From positions 1 to 5,810 of the forward strand of contig JAJZZT010000559.1 in NCBI GenBank assembly GCA_021797415.1: a stretch of 5,810 nt of DNA, written 5' to 3'. The DNA is from Bacillota bacterium (GTDB lineage Bacteria > Bacillota > Bacilli > Alicyclobacillales > SLC66). Positions 1 to 5,810 of the stretch are shown here, piece by piece (position 1 is the stretch's first letter; each line of letters opens with the position of its first letter). The notes under the pieces are model-generated. The model was not told the origin of the DNA, ran no database searches, and was given only the letters and a program-made list of their open reading frames with translations. Position numbers and translations under genes: made by a program.

Positions 1-2
1 AG

Positions 3-95
3 ACCAAAATAAGACGCGATGCAGATGATCTCTGTGTTGCGCACAAGTCGATGAGCCAGGAAACTCCGATGGCGACGTTGGAAACCCCCGCCTAG
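3..95 (+). CDS. Possible 3' end of an IS200/IS605-type tnpB gene (partial, enters from left edge)
   Basis: An open frame enters from the left edge and runs 30 codons to a TAG at 93-95. The visible C-terminus ends in HKSMSQETPMATLETPA. No catalytic or zinc-ribbon motif lies inside the window, so the assignment rests on context. The stop codon falls inside a strong bulged hairpin followed by a GAAGTTCAT-like end, the arrangement found where tnpB overlaps its own omega RNA and the transposon right end. TnpB is the RNA-guided nuclease of IS200/IS605/IS1341 elements, and its C-terminal tail is typically variable. The frame is short and could be fortuitous. The element would converge with the glycosidase on the other strand. 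Confidence 0.42.
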   Translation, partial: TKIRRDADDLCVAHKSMSQETPMATLETPA

Positions 96-125
96 GCGCG
101 AAGCGCCAGGCGGAGGGAAGTTCAT
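45..125 (+). mobile_element. IS200/IS605-like right end with terminal bulged hairpin (omega-RNA 3' end candidate)
   Basis: Positions 85-117 form a stem of about 14 bp: CCC 85-87 with GGG 115-117, CCGCCT 88-93 with AGGCGG 108-113, and GGCGC 95-99 with GCGCC 103-107. The loop is GAA, with single-A bulges at 94 and 114. The hairpin is preceded by a CAAGTCGATGAGCCAGGAAA-like stretch and followed by GAAGTTCAT (118-125). From family knowledge, tnpB-bearing elements end in a subterminal hairpin and a short GTTCA/GTTGA-like end, and the omega-RNA guide is the host sequence just beyond. If the end is at about 125, the guide would start near 126 (AAAACGCAGCACTGCA). The transposon body lies outside the window, so the exact border is inferred. 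Confidence 0.5.
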
Positions 126-166
126 AAAACGCAGCACTGCAAGGGTCGGGCGGCCGTCGGTCCCAT

Positions 167-187
167 ACAGGCGGACGATCCACCTGT
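167..187 (-). terminator. Hairpin just after the glycosidase stop; weak terminator candidate
   Basis: Read on the minus strand, ACAGGTGGA and TCCGCCTGT pair over nine positions around a TCG loop. The one non-Watson-Crick pair is a U.G wobble in the minus-strand RNA; it would be a C.A mismatch in plus-strand RNA, so the fold favours the glycosidase transcript. It starts 15 nt past that gene's stop codon. No U-tract follows, so intrinsic termination is doubtful and it may only protect the mRNA 3' end. The rest of 126-202 shows no gene or other clear element. Confidence 0.35.
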
Positions 188-202
188 GGGCGCTTGCATG
201 TA

Positions 203-2014
203 CTACGAATGGTCACTTCCCCGTTCCGTGGCAGATTCCTGTCCCTTGACAGATTCCTGTTCCATGGCGGCTGCGCGTGTATTGATATCAAAAATCACCG
301 CCGGATCAAACTTCGGCTTGCGATCGTACGTGTAGAGACCGTTTGTCTCCTGCTCCACATCGTACAATTGTGTATAGCAAAAAGCGCAGATGTTCGGATT
401 GTCCAGCAGTGTCGCGGTCAACCCCTCATAGCGGCGCAGAAACTCCCCTTCGTCCAGCGGACGGTCACCGTATCCCCACGATTTATCCCCGGTCTGTCCC
501 GGATTCCACCAGATGCCGCCGTATTCGCTTACAAAATACGGCTGGCCATTGTATTCCTGACGATCCGAAAAACTGACATACGCGTCGCCCCCTTGTTTCA
601 TCGGCTCATAGCGCGCGGCGAACGTCTCCACGTTCTGGTCGTAGTCGTGCACATCGAAAATGTCGGTGACGACGTGAAAATTGCCGCTCGTGTCGATGAC
701 CGGACGCGTGGAATCAAGCGCCTTGGTGACCTCATAGACGATGCGCAGCACCGCGTCATCCTGCCTGGCGCGCTGCCGCGAGAAATTGTCCCACGTCTCG
801 TTGAAGGGGCACCACCCGACGATCGCCGGGTGATTGAAGTCGCGTTGGACCGCATCGAGCCATTCCGGCAAAAAGCGTTTGAGCCCCTCCGCCGTCGAGA
901 TATCGAGTCCCCAGTTCCCGTGCTCCCCCCACACCAGGTAACCTAGCCGATCCGCCCAGTACAGGTAGCGCGGATCAAAGATCTTTTCGTGCAGTCGAGC
1001 GCCGTTAAAACCCATCGTCATCGCCAATTCAATGTCCCGCCGCAGATCCTCGTCGCTCGGCGCCGTATAAATGCCCTCGGGATAAAAACCCTGATCGAGC
1101 ACAAGGCGTTGAAAGACCGGCTTGCCGTTGATGCGGATCGCCTTGTCGCGCCACGCGACGGTGCGCAGACCGAAGTAGCTGTCCACCTCGTCAATCGGTT
1201 GGCCGTCTTTTGTGAGCGTCAATTTCAGGTCGTACAGGTGAGGCGCTCCGGGTTCCCACATCCTCAGCTCTTTGAGCGGCGCCGTGACCCGCACACTCTC
1301 CCCGCACGCCCGCACCGTTTGCCCGCCGACCGACCTGCCCTCGAAGAACACCTGCGCCGTCAGGACAAGACCGTCGGCCTCCCCCTCGATCCGCACCTCA
1401 AGGTGCACCGCCTCATTGTCTGGATCCGGGTAGGCTCTGAACCAGGAAACATAGGTCTGATTCACACACTCCAGCCAGACAGTCTGCCAGATACCCGTCG
1501 TCCGCGTGTAGTCGCAGCCATGAGAGTGATATTCGGAACTCTGCTTCCCCCGCGGCTGAAGACCGCTGCGGTTGTCATCCTCCGCACAGACTGTAATCAT
1601 ATTTTTCCCATTTTTTATTTGCTTGGTGATATCGAATGTGAAAGGCGTATAGCCGCCCTGATGCGTTCCCGCCGAAATTCCGTTGACCCATACTTCGGCC
1701 TCATAATCGACAGCGCCAAAATGCAGCAGGATTCGCCGGCCCCGCCAGTCATCCGGTAGGTCCACCTCACGCCGGTACCATACGGCGGCCATGAAATCCT
1801 TGTATCCAATGCCGGACAGCCGGCTCTCCGGACAAAATGGCACGGCAATCACCGTCTCCAACCGTTCCGCCAGATGGCGCCGCCTTGCGCGGCCACTTTT
1901 GCCATGATCGATCTCAAACTGCCACTCGCCGTTAAGATTCAGCCATTTATCACGTTTCAGTTGCGGTCGTGGATATTCGGGGCGCGGTGTTTGAATCGAA
2001 TTGTCGTTGTCCAT
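203..2014 (-). CDS. Glycoside hydrolase family 2 protein (beta-galactosidase/beta-glucuronidase-like), 603 aa
   Basis: A probably cytoplasmic retaining beta-glycosidase; there is no signal peptide. An N-terminal jelly-roll sugar-binding domain spans about residues 13-185 (LNLNGEWQF; ends TTGIWQTVWLE), then an Ig-like sandwich to about 285, then a TIM barrel to about 580. The predicted acid/base is Glu406 in GWCPFNETW and the nucleophile Glu497 in YFVSEYGG; both are intact. The length matches the short GH2 enzymes (glucuronidase-like) rather than LacZ of about 1000 aa. Classical beta-galactosidase signatures are altered: FQRLVLDQGFYPEG stands where RGVNRH-type sequence is usual, and ARLHEKIFDP where VRTSHYP is usual. 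The NKG-type motif of glucuronidases is not seen. The substrate therefore cannot be named. The ATG at 2014 has GGAGG 10 nt upstream. The gene follows the acetyltransferase by 66 bp on the same strand. The last ~20 residues are a hydrophilic, repeat-derived tail. Confidence 0.93.
   Translation of the reverse strand: MDNDNSIQTPRPEYPRPQLKRDKWLNLNGEWQFEIDHGKSGRARRRHLAERLETVIAVPFCPESRLSGIGYKDFMAAVWYRREVDLPDDWRGRRILLHFGAVDYEAEVWVNGISAGTHQGGYTPFTFDITKQIKNGKNMITVCAEDDNRSGLQPRGKQSSEYHSHGCDYTRTTGIWQTVWLECVNQTYVSWFRAYPDPDNEAVHLEVRIEGEADGLVLTAQVFFEGRSVGGQTVRACGESVRVTAPLKELRMWEPGAPHLYDLKLTLTKDGQPIDEVDSYFGLRTVAWRDKAIRINGKPVFQRLVLDQGFYPEGIYTAPSDEDLRRDIELAMTMGFNGARLHEKIFDPRYLYWADRLGYLVWGEHGNWGLDISTAEGLKRFLPEWLDAVQRDFNHPAIVGWCPFNETWDNFSRQRARQDDAVLRIVYEVTKALDSTRPVIDTSGNFHVVTDIFDVHDYDQNVETFAARYEPMKQGGDAYVSFSDRQEYNGQPYFVSEYGGIWWNPGQTGDKSWGYGDRPLDEGEFLRRYEGLTATLLDNPNICAFCYTQLYDVEQETNGLYTYDRKPKFDPAVIFDINTRAAAMEQESVKGQESATERGSDHS
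232..260 (-). repeat. 18-bp-period direct repeat in the 3' end of the glycosidase gene
   Basis: CAGATTCCTGT occurs at 232-242 and again at 250-260 (plus-strand reading), a period of 18 bp or six codons, so the frame is kept. It encodes the doubled EQES.../GQES... motif in the C-terminal tail, outside the catalytic barrel. This looks like a small slippage duplication of a non-essential tail. Confidence 0.6.
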
Positions 2015-2024
2015 GTCTCCAATT

Positions 2025-2029
2025 CCTCC
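2025..2029 (-). promoter_or_regulatory. Ribosome binding site of the glycosidase gene
   Basis: GGAGG on the minus strand lies 10 nt before the ATG at 2014, slightly long but acceptable spacing. A second AGGAG lies a few bases further upstream. The 66-bp gap to the acetyltransferase stop contains no convincing -35/-10 pair, so co-transcription with the acetyltransferase is the simplest reading. Confidence 0.65.
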
Positions 2030-2080
2030 ACTCCTGTCTGAAATCGCATCGCGTTGTTGAATCCCAAGACCCGCAAAGCT

Positions 2081-2542
2081 TTACAGCGATTCCCCTGTTC
2101 CCAGCCGTTTCTCCAGGATGATCTTCGGTTCGCCCTTTTCGTCCGTGTACACGCCGACGATAGCAAAACCATGCCGCAGGTTGAGGATCAGCATATCGCG
2201 CCACTTGTTTTTGGTCTGCGTCCGGACGACGGCATAGCCGCGCTCCCGGCACCACGCATGTTGGCGAGCCATCAACTCCGATGCGATTCCTTGTCCACGG
2301 TATTCCGGATCGACGCCGCCAAGCCAACTGTAAAATCGTTCCGTCCTATCTTCGTACCCGATCTTGTAGCCAACCACCAGGCCTTTTTCCAGCGCCAGGA
2401 CGATCAGAAAGCGTGGTTTTCTTTGCAGTTCCGCGGCAATCGCATCGGATCGCCGCCCTGTGAAGATACTGTCGTGCAGGCGGCACATGCCGCCGTGATG
2501 CGGTTCCCCCGGAACCGTCGAAAAGCTCAAGTATTCTGGCAT
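2081..2542 (-). CDS. GNAT-family N-acetyltransferase, 153 aa
   Basis: A small cytoplasmic GNAT protein that would transfer acetyl from acetyl-CoA to an unidentified amine substrate. The acetyl-CoA pyrophosphate loop (motif A) is YRGQGIASEL at residues 81-90, after the beta4 strand FYSWLGGVDPE. The C-terminal half has the usual KNKWRDMLILNLRHGFAIVGVY layout of beta5, helix and beta6, and ends with IILEKRL. Length is normal for a single GNAT domain. The start is uncertain: the ATG at 2542 is preferred, but a GTG at 2548 in the same frame sits 5 nt after AAGGAG and would add two residues. An in-frame TTG at 2581 would add 13 residues encoded by the ribosome-binding repeats and is unlikely. No substrate can be inferred from motifs; neighbours are an ABC exporter and a glycosidase, neither decisive. 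Confidence 0.9.
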   Translation of the reverse strand: MPEYLSFSTVPGEPHHGGMCRLHDSIFTGRRSDAIAAELQRKPRFLIVLALEKGLVVGYKIGYEDRTERFYSWLGGVDPEYRGQGIASELMARQHAWCRERGYAVVRTQTKNKWRDMLILNLRHGFAIVGVYTDEKGEPKIILEKRLGTGESL

Positions 2543-2544
2543 CT

Positions 2545-2595
2545 GCACCCTCTCTCCTTCCCAATCCTCTCTCTTTCGCAATCCTCTCTCCTTCG
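2545..2595 (-). repeat. Three tandem 17-bp repeats, each carrying a Shine-Dalgarno-like AAGGAG/AAAGAG
   Basis: On the minus strand the copies are CGAAGGAGAGAGGATTG (2595-2579), CGAAAGAGAGAGGATTG (2578-2562) and GGAAGGAGAGAGGGTGC (2561-2545). The first two differ at one base; the third matches copy one at 13 of 17. The third copy is the working ribosome binding site of the acetyltransferase. The first two end in TTG, a possible weak start codon, but the 17-bp period puts successive copies in different frames. The array is purine-rich on the mRNA strand, so it should be single-stranded and accessible. It probably arose by slippage; a role in tuning translation is speculative. Confidence 0.75.
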
Positions 2596-2611
2596 CAGAT
2601 TGGCGGCGAGA

Positions 2612-2633
2612 ACCCCGGCCTTCAGGCCGGGGT
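2612..2633. mobile_element. Solo GC-rich hairpin with TTGACAT flank: IS200/IS605-type end or PATE/REP-like remnant
   Basis: CCCCGGCC (2613-2620) and GGCCGGGG (2625-2632) form a perfect stem, extended by the A2612-T2633 pair, around a TTCA loop. TTGACAT follows at 2636-2642. From memory, hairpins of this CCCCGGCC-type with GTTGACA nearby mark ends of IS200/IS605 (IS1341-type) elements, and it resembles the AACCCC...GTTCAT end at the left of this window. No transposase is attached, so it would be a solo end or a non-autonomous copy. Orientation is ambiguous. As an alternative it may act as a terminator or mRNA-stabilising stem after the ABC exporter, whose stop is 11 nt upstream on the minus strand, but no T-tract follows on either strand. 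Nothing else is evident in 2596-2643. Confidence 0.5.
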
Positions 2634-2643
2634 GGTTGACATC

Positions 2644-4731
2644 CTACGCACCGCTTGCCGCCAGGCGCTGTTCGGAGGCAAACTGGCTTTTGTACAGTTC
2701 CGCGTAGAAACCGTCCGCGTCAAGCAGTTCCCGGTGCGTACCCTGTTCAACAAGGCGACCGCGGTTCATGACCAGAATTACATCCGCTTCGCGGATGGTG
2801 GACAGTCTGTGCGCAATCACAAAGCTGGTGCGGCCCTGCATCAGCTTGCGCATTGCCTGCTGAATATGCGCTTCGGTCCGCGTATCGACGCTGCTCGTCG
2901 CCTCGTCAAGAATCAGGATAGCCGGATCCGCCAGAATCGCGCGCGCAATCGTCAGCAACTGCCGCTGCCCCTGCGACAGATTGGACGACTCCTCGTTCAG
3001 CAGTGTCGCGTATCCGTCGGGCAGGGTGCGGATGAAATGGTCCGCGTTGGCCGCGTGCGCCGCCTGCACGATCTCCTCTTCGCCCGCGTTCTCCCGCCCA
3101 TACGCGATGTTGTCCCGAATCGTGCCGTGAAACAGCCATGTGTCCTGCAGCACCATGCCGAACAGGCTGCGGAGATCACTGCGCCGGAAATCGCGGACAT
3201 CCCTGCCGTTGACGGTGATGGCGCCGCCCCGCACATCGTAGAAACGCATGAGCAGATTCACGAGCGTCGTCTTCCCGGCTCCGGTCGGTCCGACGATGGC
3301 GACGGTCTGTCCTGGCCTGACATCGATGTTCATGTCTTCAATCAACAGACTGTCTTCTCCATAGCCAAAATCCACATGGTCGAACCGTACGGCCCCTCTG
3401 ATCGACAGTTCCACAGGCGCGGCGGCCGCTCCAGCCCCGCCATCCTCTACACCGTCCGGTACGCCACCCGATTCGCCATTCCGGACGCCGCCCGATTCGC
3501 CATTCCGGACGCCGCCATCCAATGCGTCGCCCATCGCCGCCTCCGCCTTATCCCCAAACCTCGCGTCGCCTACCTCGCTCGCCGGCGCACTCCCCGCTTC
3601 TTCCGGTTCCTTCGCTTCTTCCGGCTCCTCCTCCTCGTCGAGCAGTTCGAACACACGTTCAGCGGAGGCGAGCGTGGACTGGATCACGTTGGCAATGCTC
3701 GACAACTGTGCGATCGGCTGCGAAAACTGTCGCGCATACTGAATAAACGCGAGGATGTCTCCGATTTTTAGCGCGCTTCTCGTCACCATCACGCCGCCGA
3801 TCACGCTCACCAGCACATATCCGATGTTGCCGATGAAGTTCATCAGGGGCATGATGACGCCCGTGATGAACTGGGCCTTCCAACTGTAGTCGTACAGCCG
3901 TTCGTTGATGTCGTCGAACGTGGCGATCGCTTCGGTCTCGCGCCCGAACGCCTTCACGATCGGGTGCCCCGTGTACATCTCTTCCACGTGGCCGTTGATA
4001 TCGCCCAGAGCCGCCTGGCGGTTGATAAAATAACCCTGCGACCGCTTGGCGATGACGGCCGTCACGACAAAGCTCACGGGCAGCGTCACCACCACGACCA
4101 GCGTCATCAGCCAACTGATGGACAGCATCATGATGATCACGCCGACAAATGTGACGAATGCGGTGATGAGCTGTGTCAAGCTCTGCTGAAGCGTGCTGCC
4201 GATATTGTCGAAGTCGTTGACAAAGCGGCTCAGGATCTCTCCGTGCGAACGTTCATCGTAAAAACGCACGGGCAGGCGAGCCAGCTTGTCCATCGTCTCG
4301 CGGCGCAGGGCGTACACCGTTTTTTGCGCCACGCCGGCCATCACGTATTGCTGCAGGTAACTGAAGGCGGAGCTAAAGACGTACAGGGCGGCAAGCAGTC
4401 CGAGCGAATGCAGGACGGCTCCGAAATCCACGCCGGCGCCGCCCGGAGTTCCGGGGATCGGAATGATGCCGGCGACGATCACATTGATGATGTGCGCGAG
4501 AATCTTCGGGCTGAGGATGCTGAACCATGTGCTCGCCACCGCCGCCAGCAACACGACGACAAGGTGGACGGAATGCGGCCGGAAACACCTGACCAGACGC
4601 CAGAACGTGCCTTTGGCGTTTTTCGCCTTTTGCACGGGCACACCGACGCCCCCCGGAGGATTCCAGCGCATGGGGCCCCCGCCAAGCGCCCCGCCGCTTG
4701 ACTGCGCGCGGTCCTTTCGCTCCTCCGTCAC
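2644..4731 (-). CDS. ABC exporter half-transporter, catalytic-site subunit of a heterodimer (TM288/YfiC-like), 695 aa
   Basis: A membrane-embedded type IV (MsbA-like) exporter subunit: six transmembrane helices at about residues 56-352, then a nucleotide-binding domain from about 443. Visible motifs are Walker A GPTGAGKTT 481-489, Q-loop Gln529 in VLQDTW, signature LSQGQ 585-589 (variant of LSGGQ), Walker B ILILDE with catalytic Glu610, D-loop SSVD, and switch His641 in VIAHRLST. A full catalytic half paired with a variant signature is the pattern of the competent partner in TM287/288-type heterodimers. The GTG start at 4731 is chosen because it overlaps the upstream stop as GTGA and has GGAG 5 nt before it; an ATG 20 codons further in is possible. 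Unusual is an acidic Gly/Glu-rich insert at about 365-442 between membrane and ATPase domains, making the protein about 80 to 100 residues longer than typical. The exported substrate is unknown; drugs or peptides are common for the family. Confidence 0.93.
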   Translation of the reverse strand: MTEERKDRAQSSGGALGGGPMRWNPPGGVGVPVQKAKNAKGTFWRLVRCFRPHSVHLVVVLLAAVASTWFSILSPKILAHIINVIVAGIIPIPGTPGGAGVDFGAVLHSLGLLAALYVFSSAFSYLQQYVMAGVAQKTVYALRRETMDKLARLPVRFYDERSHGEILSRFVNDFDNIGSTLQQSLTQLITAFVTFVGVIIMMLSISWLMTLVVVVTLPVSFVVTAVIAKRSQGYFINRQAALGDINGHVEEMYTGHPIVKAFGRETEAIATFDDINERLYDYSWKAQFITGVIMPLMNFIGNIGYVLVSVIGGVMVTRSALKIGDILAFIQYARQFSQPIAQLSSIANVIQSTLASAERVFELLDEEEEPEEAKEPEEAGSAPASEVGDARFGDKAEAAMGDALDGGVRNGESGGVRNGESGGVPDGVEDGGAGAAAAPVELSIRGAVRFDHVDFGYGEDSLLIEDMNIDVRPGQTVAIVGPTGAGKTTLVNLLMRFYDVRGGAITVNGRDVRDFRRSDLRSLFGMVLQDTWLFHGTIRDNIAYGRENAGEEEIVQAAHAANADHFIRTLPDGYATLLNEESSNLSQGQRQLLTIARAILADPAILILDEATSSVDTRTEAHIQQAMRKLMQGRTSFVIAHRLSTIREADVILVMNRGRLVEQGTHRELLDADGFYAELYKSQFASEQRLAASGA
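3461..3508 (-). repeat. 24-bp tandem repeat inside the ABC subunit's linker
   Basis: Two adjacent 24-bp units, 3461-3484 and 3485-3508, differ at one position (A3466 against G3490). A decayed third unit is visible at protein level. They encode GGVRNGES at residues 406-413 and 414-421, then GGVPDG. The period is eight codons, so copy-number change would not break the frame. Near identity of the units suggests recent duplication. Confidence 0.85.
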
Positions 4732-5810
4732 GCGATCTCCTCCTCCGACAGTTGCAAAGAAGCGATTTCGCGGTACATCGCGCACGTGTCAAGCAACTCC
4801 CTGTGCGTACCCATGCCCGCGATGCGTCCGTCCTCGAGCACGATGATGCGGTCCGCCGTCATCACGGCGCCGACGCGCTGCGCCACAATGATCACGGTCG
4901 TGTCGGTCACTTCGGGCAACAGCGCCGCCCGCAGTCGCGCGTCCGTCCGGTAGTCGAGCGCCGAGAAGCTGTCGTCAAAGAGCAGGATCTCCGGTTTGCG
5001 CACGAGTGCCCGCGCGATGGCCAGACGCTGTTTCTGCCCGCCGGACAGGTTGGCGCCGCCTTGGGAGATGGTTGCCGCCATCCGGCCGTTCATGCCGGCG
5101 ATAAATTCCTCCGCCTGCGCCACCCGGACCGCGTGCGCCACCTCTTCGTCCGTCGCCTCGGGCCGACCGTGGCGGATGTTGTCCGCGATCGTGCCGGTGA
5201 ACAGCACCGCCTTTTGCGGAGCGAATCCGATCTTCGCGCGCAGACTCCCCTGCGTCTGCTCCCGCACATCCACGCCGTCGATCAGGATGCCGCCCTCGTC
5301 CACGTCGTAAAAGCGCGGGATGAGATGAAGCAGGGTCGATTTGCCCGCGCCCGTGCCGCCGATGATTGCCGTGATCTCGCCCGGGCGGGCGGTGAAGGTG
5401 ATGTCCGACAGCGCGTATTCCTGTGCCCCCGGATAACGAAAGGACACGTGGCGAAATTCGACGCGCCCGCGCGCCTCCGTCCTCCCCGCCGCCGCCGTTT
5501 TCGTCTCACGCGGCCGCTCGGGATCCACGATTTCCGGCGCCATTTCGAGCACTTCGTTGATGCGGTTGGCGGACGCCTCGGCGCGCGGAATCATGAACGA
5601 CATCATGGACACCATCATCACGGCGAACATGATCTGCATCACGTACTGAATAAAGGCCATCAGATTGCCGATCTGCATGGCGCCCTGACTGATCATCACG
5701 CCGCCGAACCAGATGATTGCCAGCGTGGAGAAATCGATGATCAGCACCATGAGCGGCATGAGCGCCGCCATCATCTGGTACACGCGCACGGATGTGTCGG
5801 TCAGGTCGAG
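4728..5810 (-). CDS. ABC exporter half-transporter, degenerate-site subunit of a heterodimer (TM287/YfiB-like), N-terminus beyond the right edge
   Basis: The frame is open to the window edge; 360 residues are visible from LDLTDTSVRVYQMM, so about 220 N-terminal residues are probably missing. The GTG at 5789 is an internal valine, not a start. The visible part starts at the cytoplasmic coupling region, then TM5 (about 16-37) and TM6 (about 46-75), a linker, and the ATPase domain from about 116. Walker A is GGTGAGKST 151-159, Q-loop Gln199 in FAPQKAVLF, signature LSGGQ 255-259, Walker B ILLFDD, D-loop SALD. The residue at the catalytic Glu position is Asp280 and the switch His is Gln311 (IVAQRV). 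This is the known degenerate-site pattern of heterodimeric exporters, complementing the LSQGQ partner encoded immediately downstream. Any promoter or regulator lies outside the window. Confidence 0.93.
   Translation of the reverse strand, partial: LDLTDTSVRVYQMMAALMPLMVLIIDFSTLAIIWFGGVMISQGAMQIGNLMAFIQYVMQIMFAVMMVSMMSFMIPRAEASANRINEVLEMAPEIVDPERPRETKTAAAGRTEARGRVEFRHVSFRYPGAQEYALSDITFTARPGEITAIIGGTGAGKSTLLHLIPRFYDVDEGGILIDGVDVREQTQGSLRAKIGFAPQKAVLFTGTIADNIRHGRPEATDEEVAHAVRVAQAEEFIAGMNGRMAATISQGGANLSGGQKQRLAIARALVRKPEILLFDDSFSALDYRTDARLRAALLPEVTDTTVIIVAQRVGAVMTADRIIVLEDGRIAGMGTHRELLDTCAMYREIASLQLSEEEIA
4737..4746 (-). promoter_or_regulatory. Ribosome binding site of the second ABC gene, embedded in the first gene's last codons
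   Basis: GGAGGAGGAG on the minus strand ends 5 nt before the GTG at 4731 and also encodes the SEEE of the upstream protein's C-terminus (LSEEEIA). With the GTGA overlap (4731-4728) this is a classic translational-coupling junction, fitting 1:1 synthesis of two partner subunits. Confidence 0.8.

Noticed and set aside
194..946. Plus-strand open frame of 250 codons opposite the glycosidase
   Set aside because: It mirrors the codons of the GH2 catalytic barrel, and its translation shows no family features.
2015..2080. Possible separate promoter for the glycosidase (TTGGGA on the minus strand)
   Set aside because: The sequence 17 bp downstream does not resemble TATAAT.
2636..2641. Perfect TTGACA -35 hexamer on the plus strand
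   Set aside because: No -10-like hexamer lies 16-18 bp downstream and there is no plus-strand gene to serve; it is better read as part of the hairpin-associated TTGACAT end.
3461..3520. CRISPR-like array
   Set aside because: The 24-bp units are directly adjacent with no spacers and are in frame within a coding region.
2632..3771. Long plus-strand open frame of 379 codons opposite the ABC gene
   Set aside because: It is antisense to the well-supported ATPase domain and linker, has no recognisable domain, and is of the kind expected opposite GC-rich coding sequence.
3964..4701. Plus-strand open frame rich in His, Asp and Gln opposite the ABC membrane domain
   Set aside because: The composition is a reverse-complement artefact of Val/Met/Ile-rich transmembrane codons; the minus-strand protein is clearly real.
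4732..4785. Upstream in-frame start that would add 18 residues to the second ABC subunit
   Set aside because: It would overlap the first gene by 58 bases, whereas the GTG at 4731 has an ideal ribosome binding site and a four-base overlap.

Overview
The window is GC-rich and bacterial. Strong GGAGG-type ribosome binding sites, GTG starts, a YfiB/YfiC- or TM287/288-like heterodimeric ABC exporter and IS200/IS605-type hairpin ends suggest a high-GC member of the Bacillota (Paenibacillaceae or Alicyclobacillaceae type). This assignment is inference from style; nothing in the window is a taxonomic marker.

Layout, in transcription order on the minus strand: (1) an ABC exporter half-transporter that enters from the right edge and ends at 4728; (2) a second half-transporter, 4731 to 2644, whose GTG start overlaps the first gene's TGA by four bases (GTGA); (3) about 100 bp holding a perfect 9-bp GC-rich hairpin (2612-2633) and three 17-bp tandem copies of a Shine-Dalgarno-like sequence; (4) a GNAT N-acetyltransferase, 2542 to 2081; (5) a family 2 glycoside hydrolase, 2014 to 203. 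The left edge (about 1-125) lies on the plus strand and looks like the 3' end of an IS200/IS605-type tnpB element, with its terminal bulged hairpin and right-end sequence. It converges tail to tail with the glycosidase.

How the genes fit: the two half-transporters almost certainly form one heterodimer. The first has the degenerate Walker B and switch residues (Asp for Glu, Gln for His) with a canonical LSGGQ. The second has the catalytic Glu and His with a variant LSQGQ. That gives one working and one degenerate ATP site, as in TM287/288. The acetyltransferase and glycosidase follow on the same strand, but the hairpin-containing gap argues for at least partial transcriptional separation, and no shared pathway is evident.

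I see no convincing new system. Points worth a second look are the triplicated ribosome-binding-site repeat before the acetyltransferase, the lone hairpin next to it, the tnpB/omega-RNA-like left end, and a long acidic, repeat-bearing linker in the second ABC subunit. No gene-free stretch exceeds 300 bases; the 96-202 and 2543-2643 gaps are described among the features.
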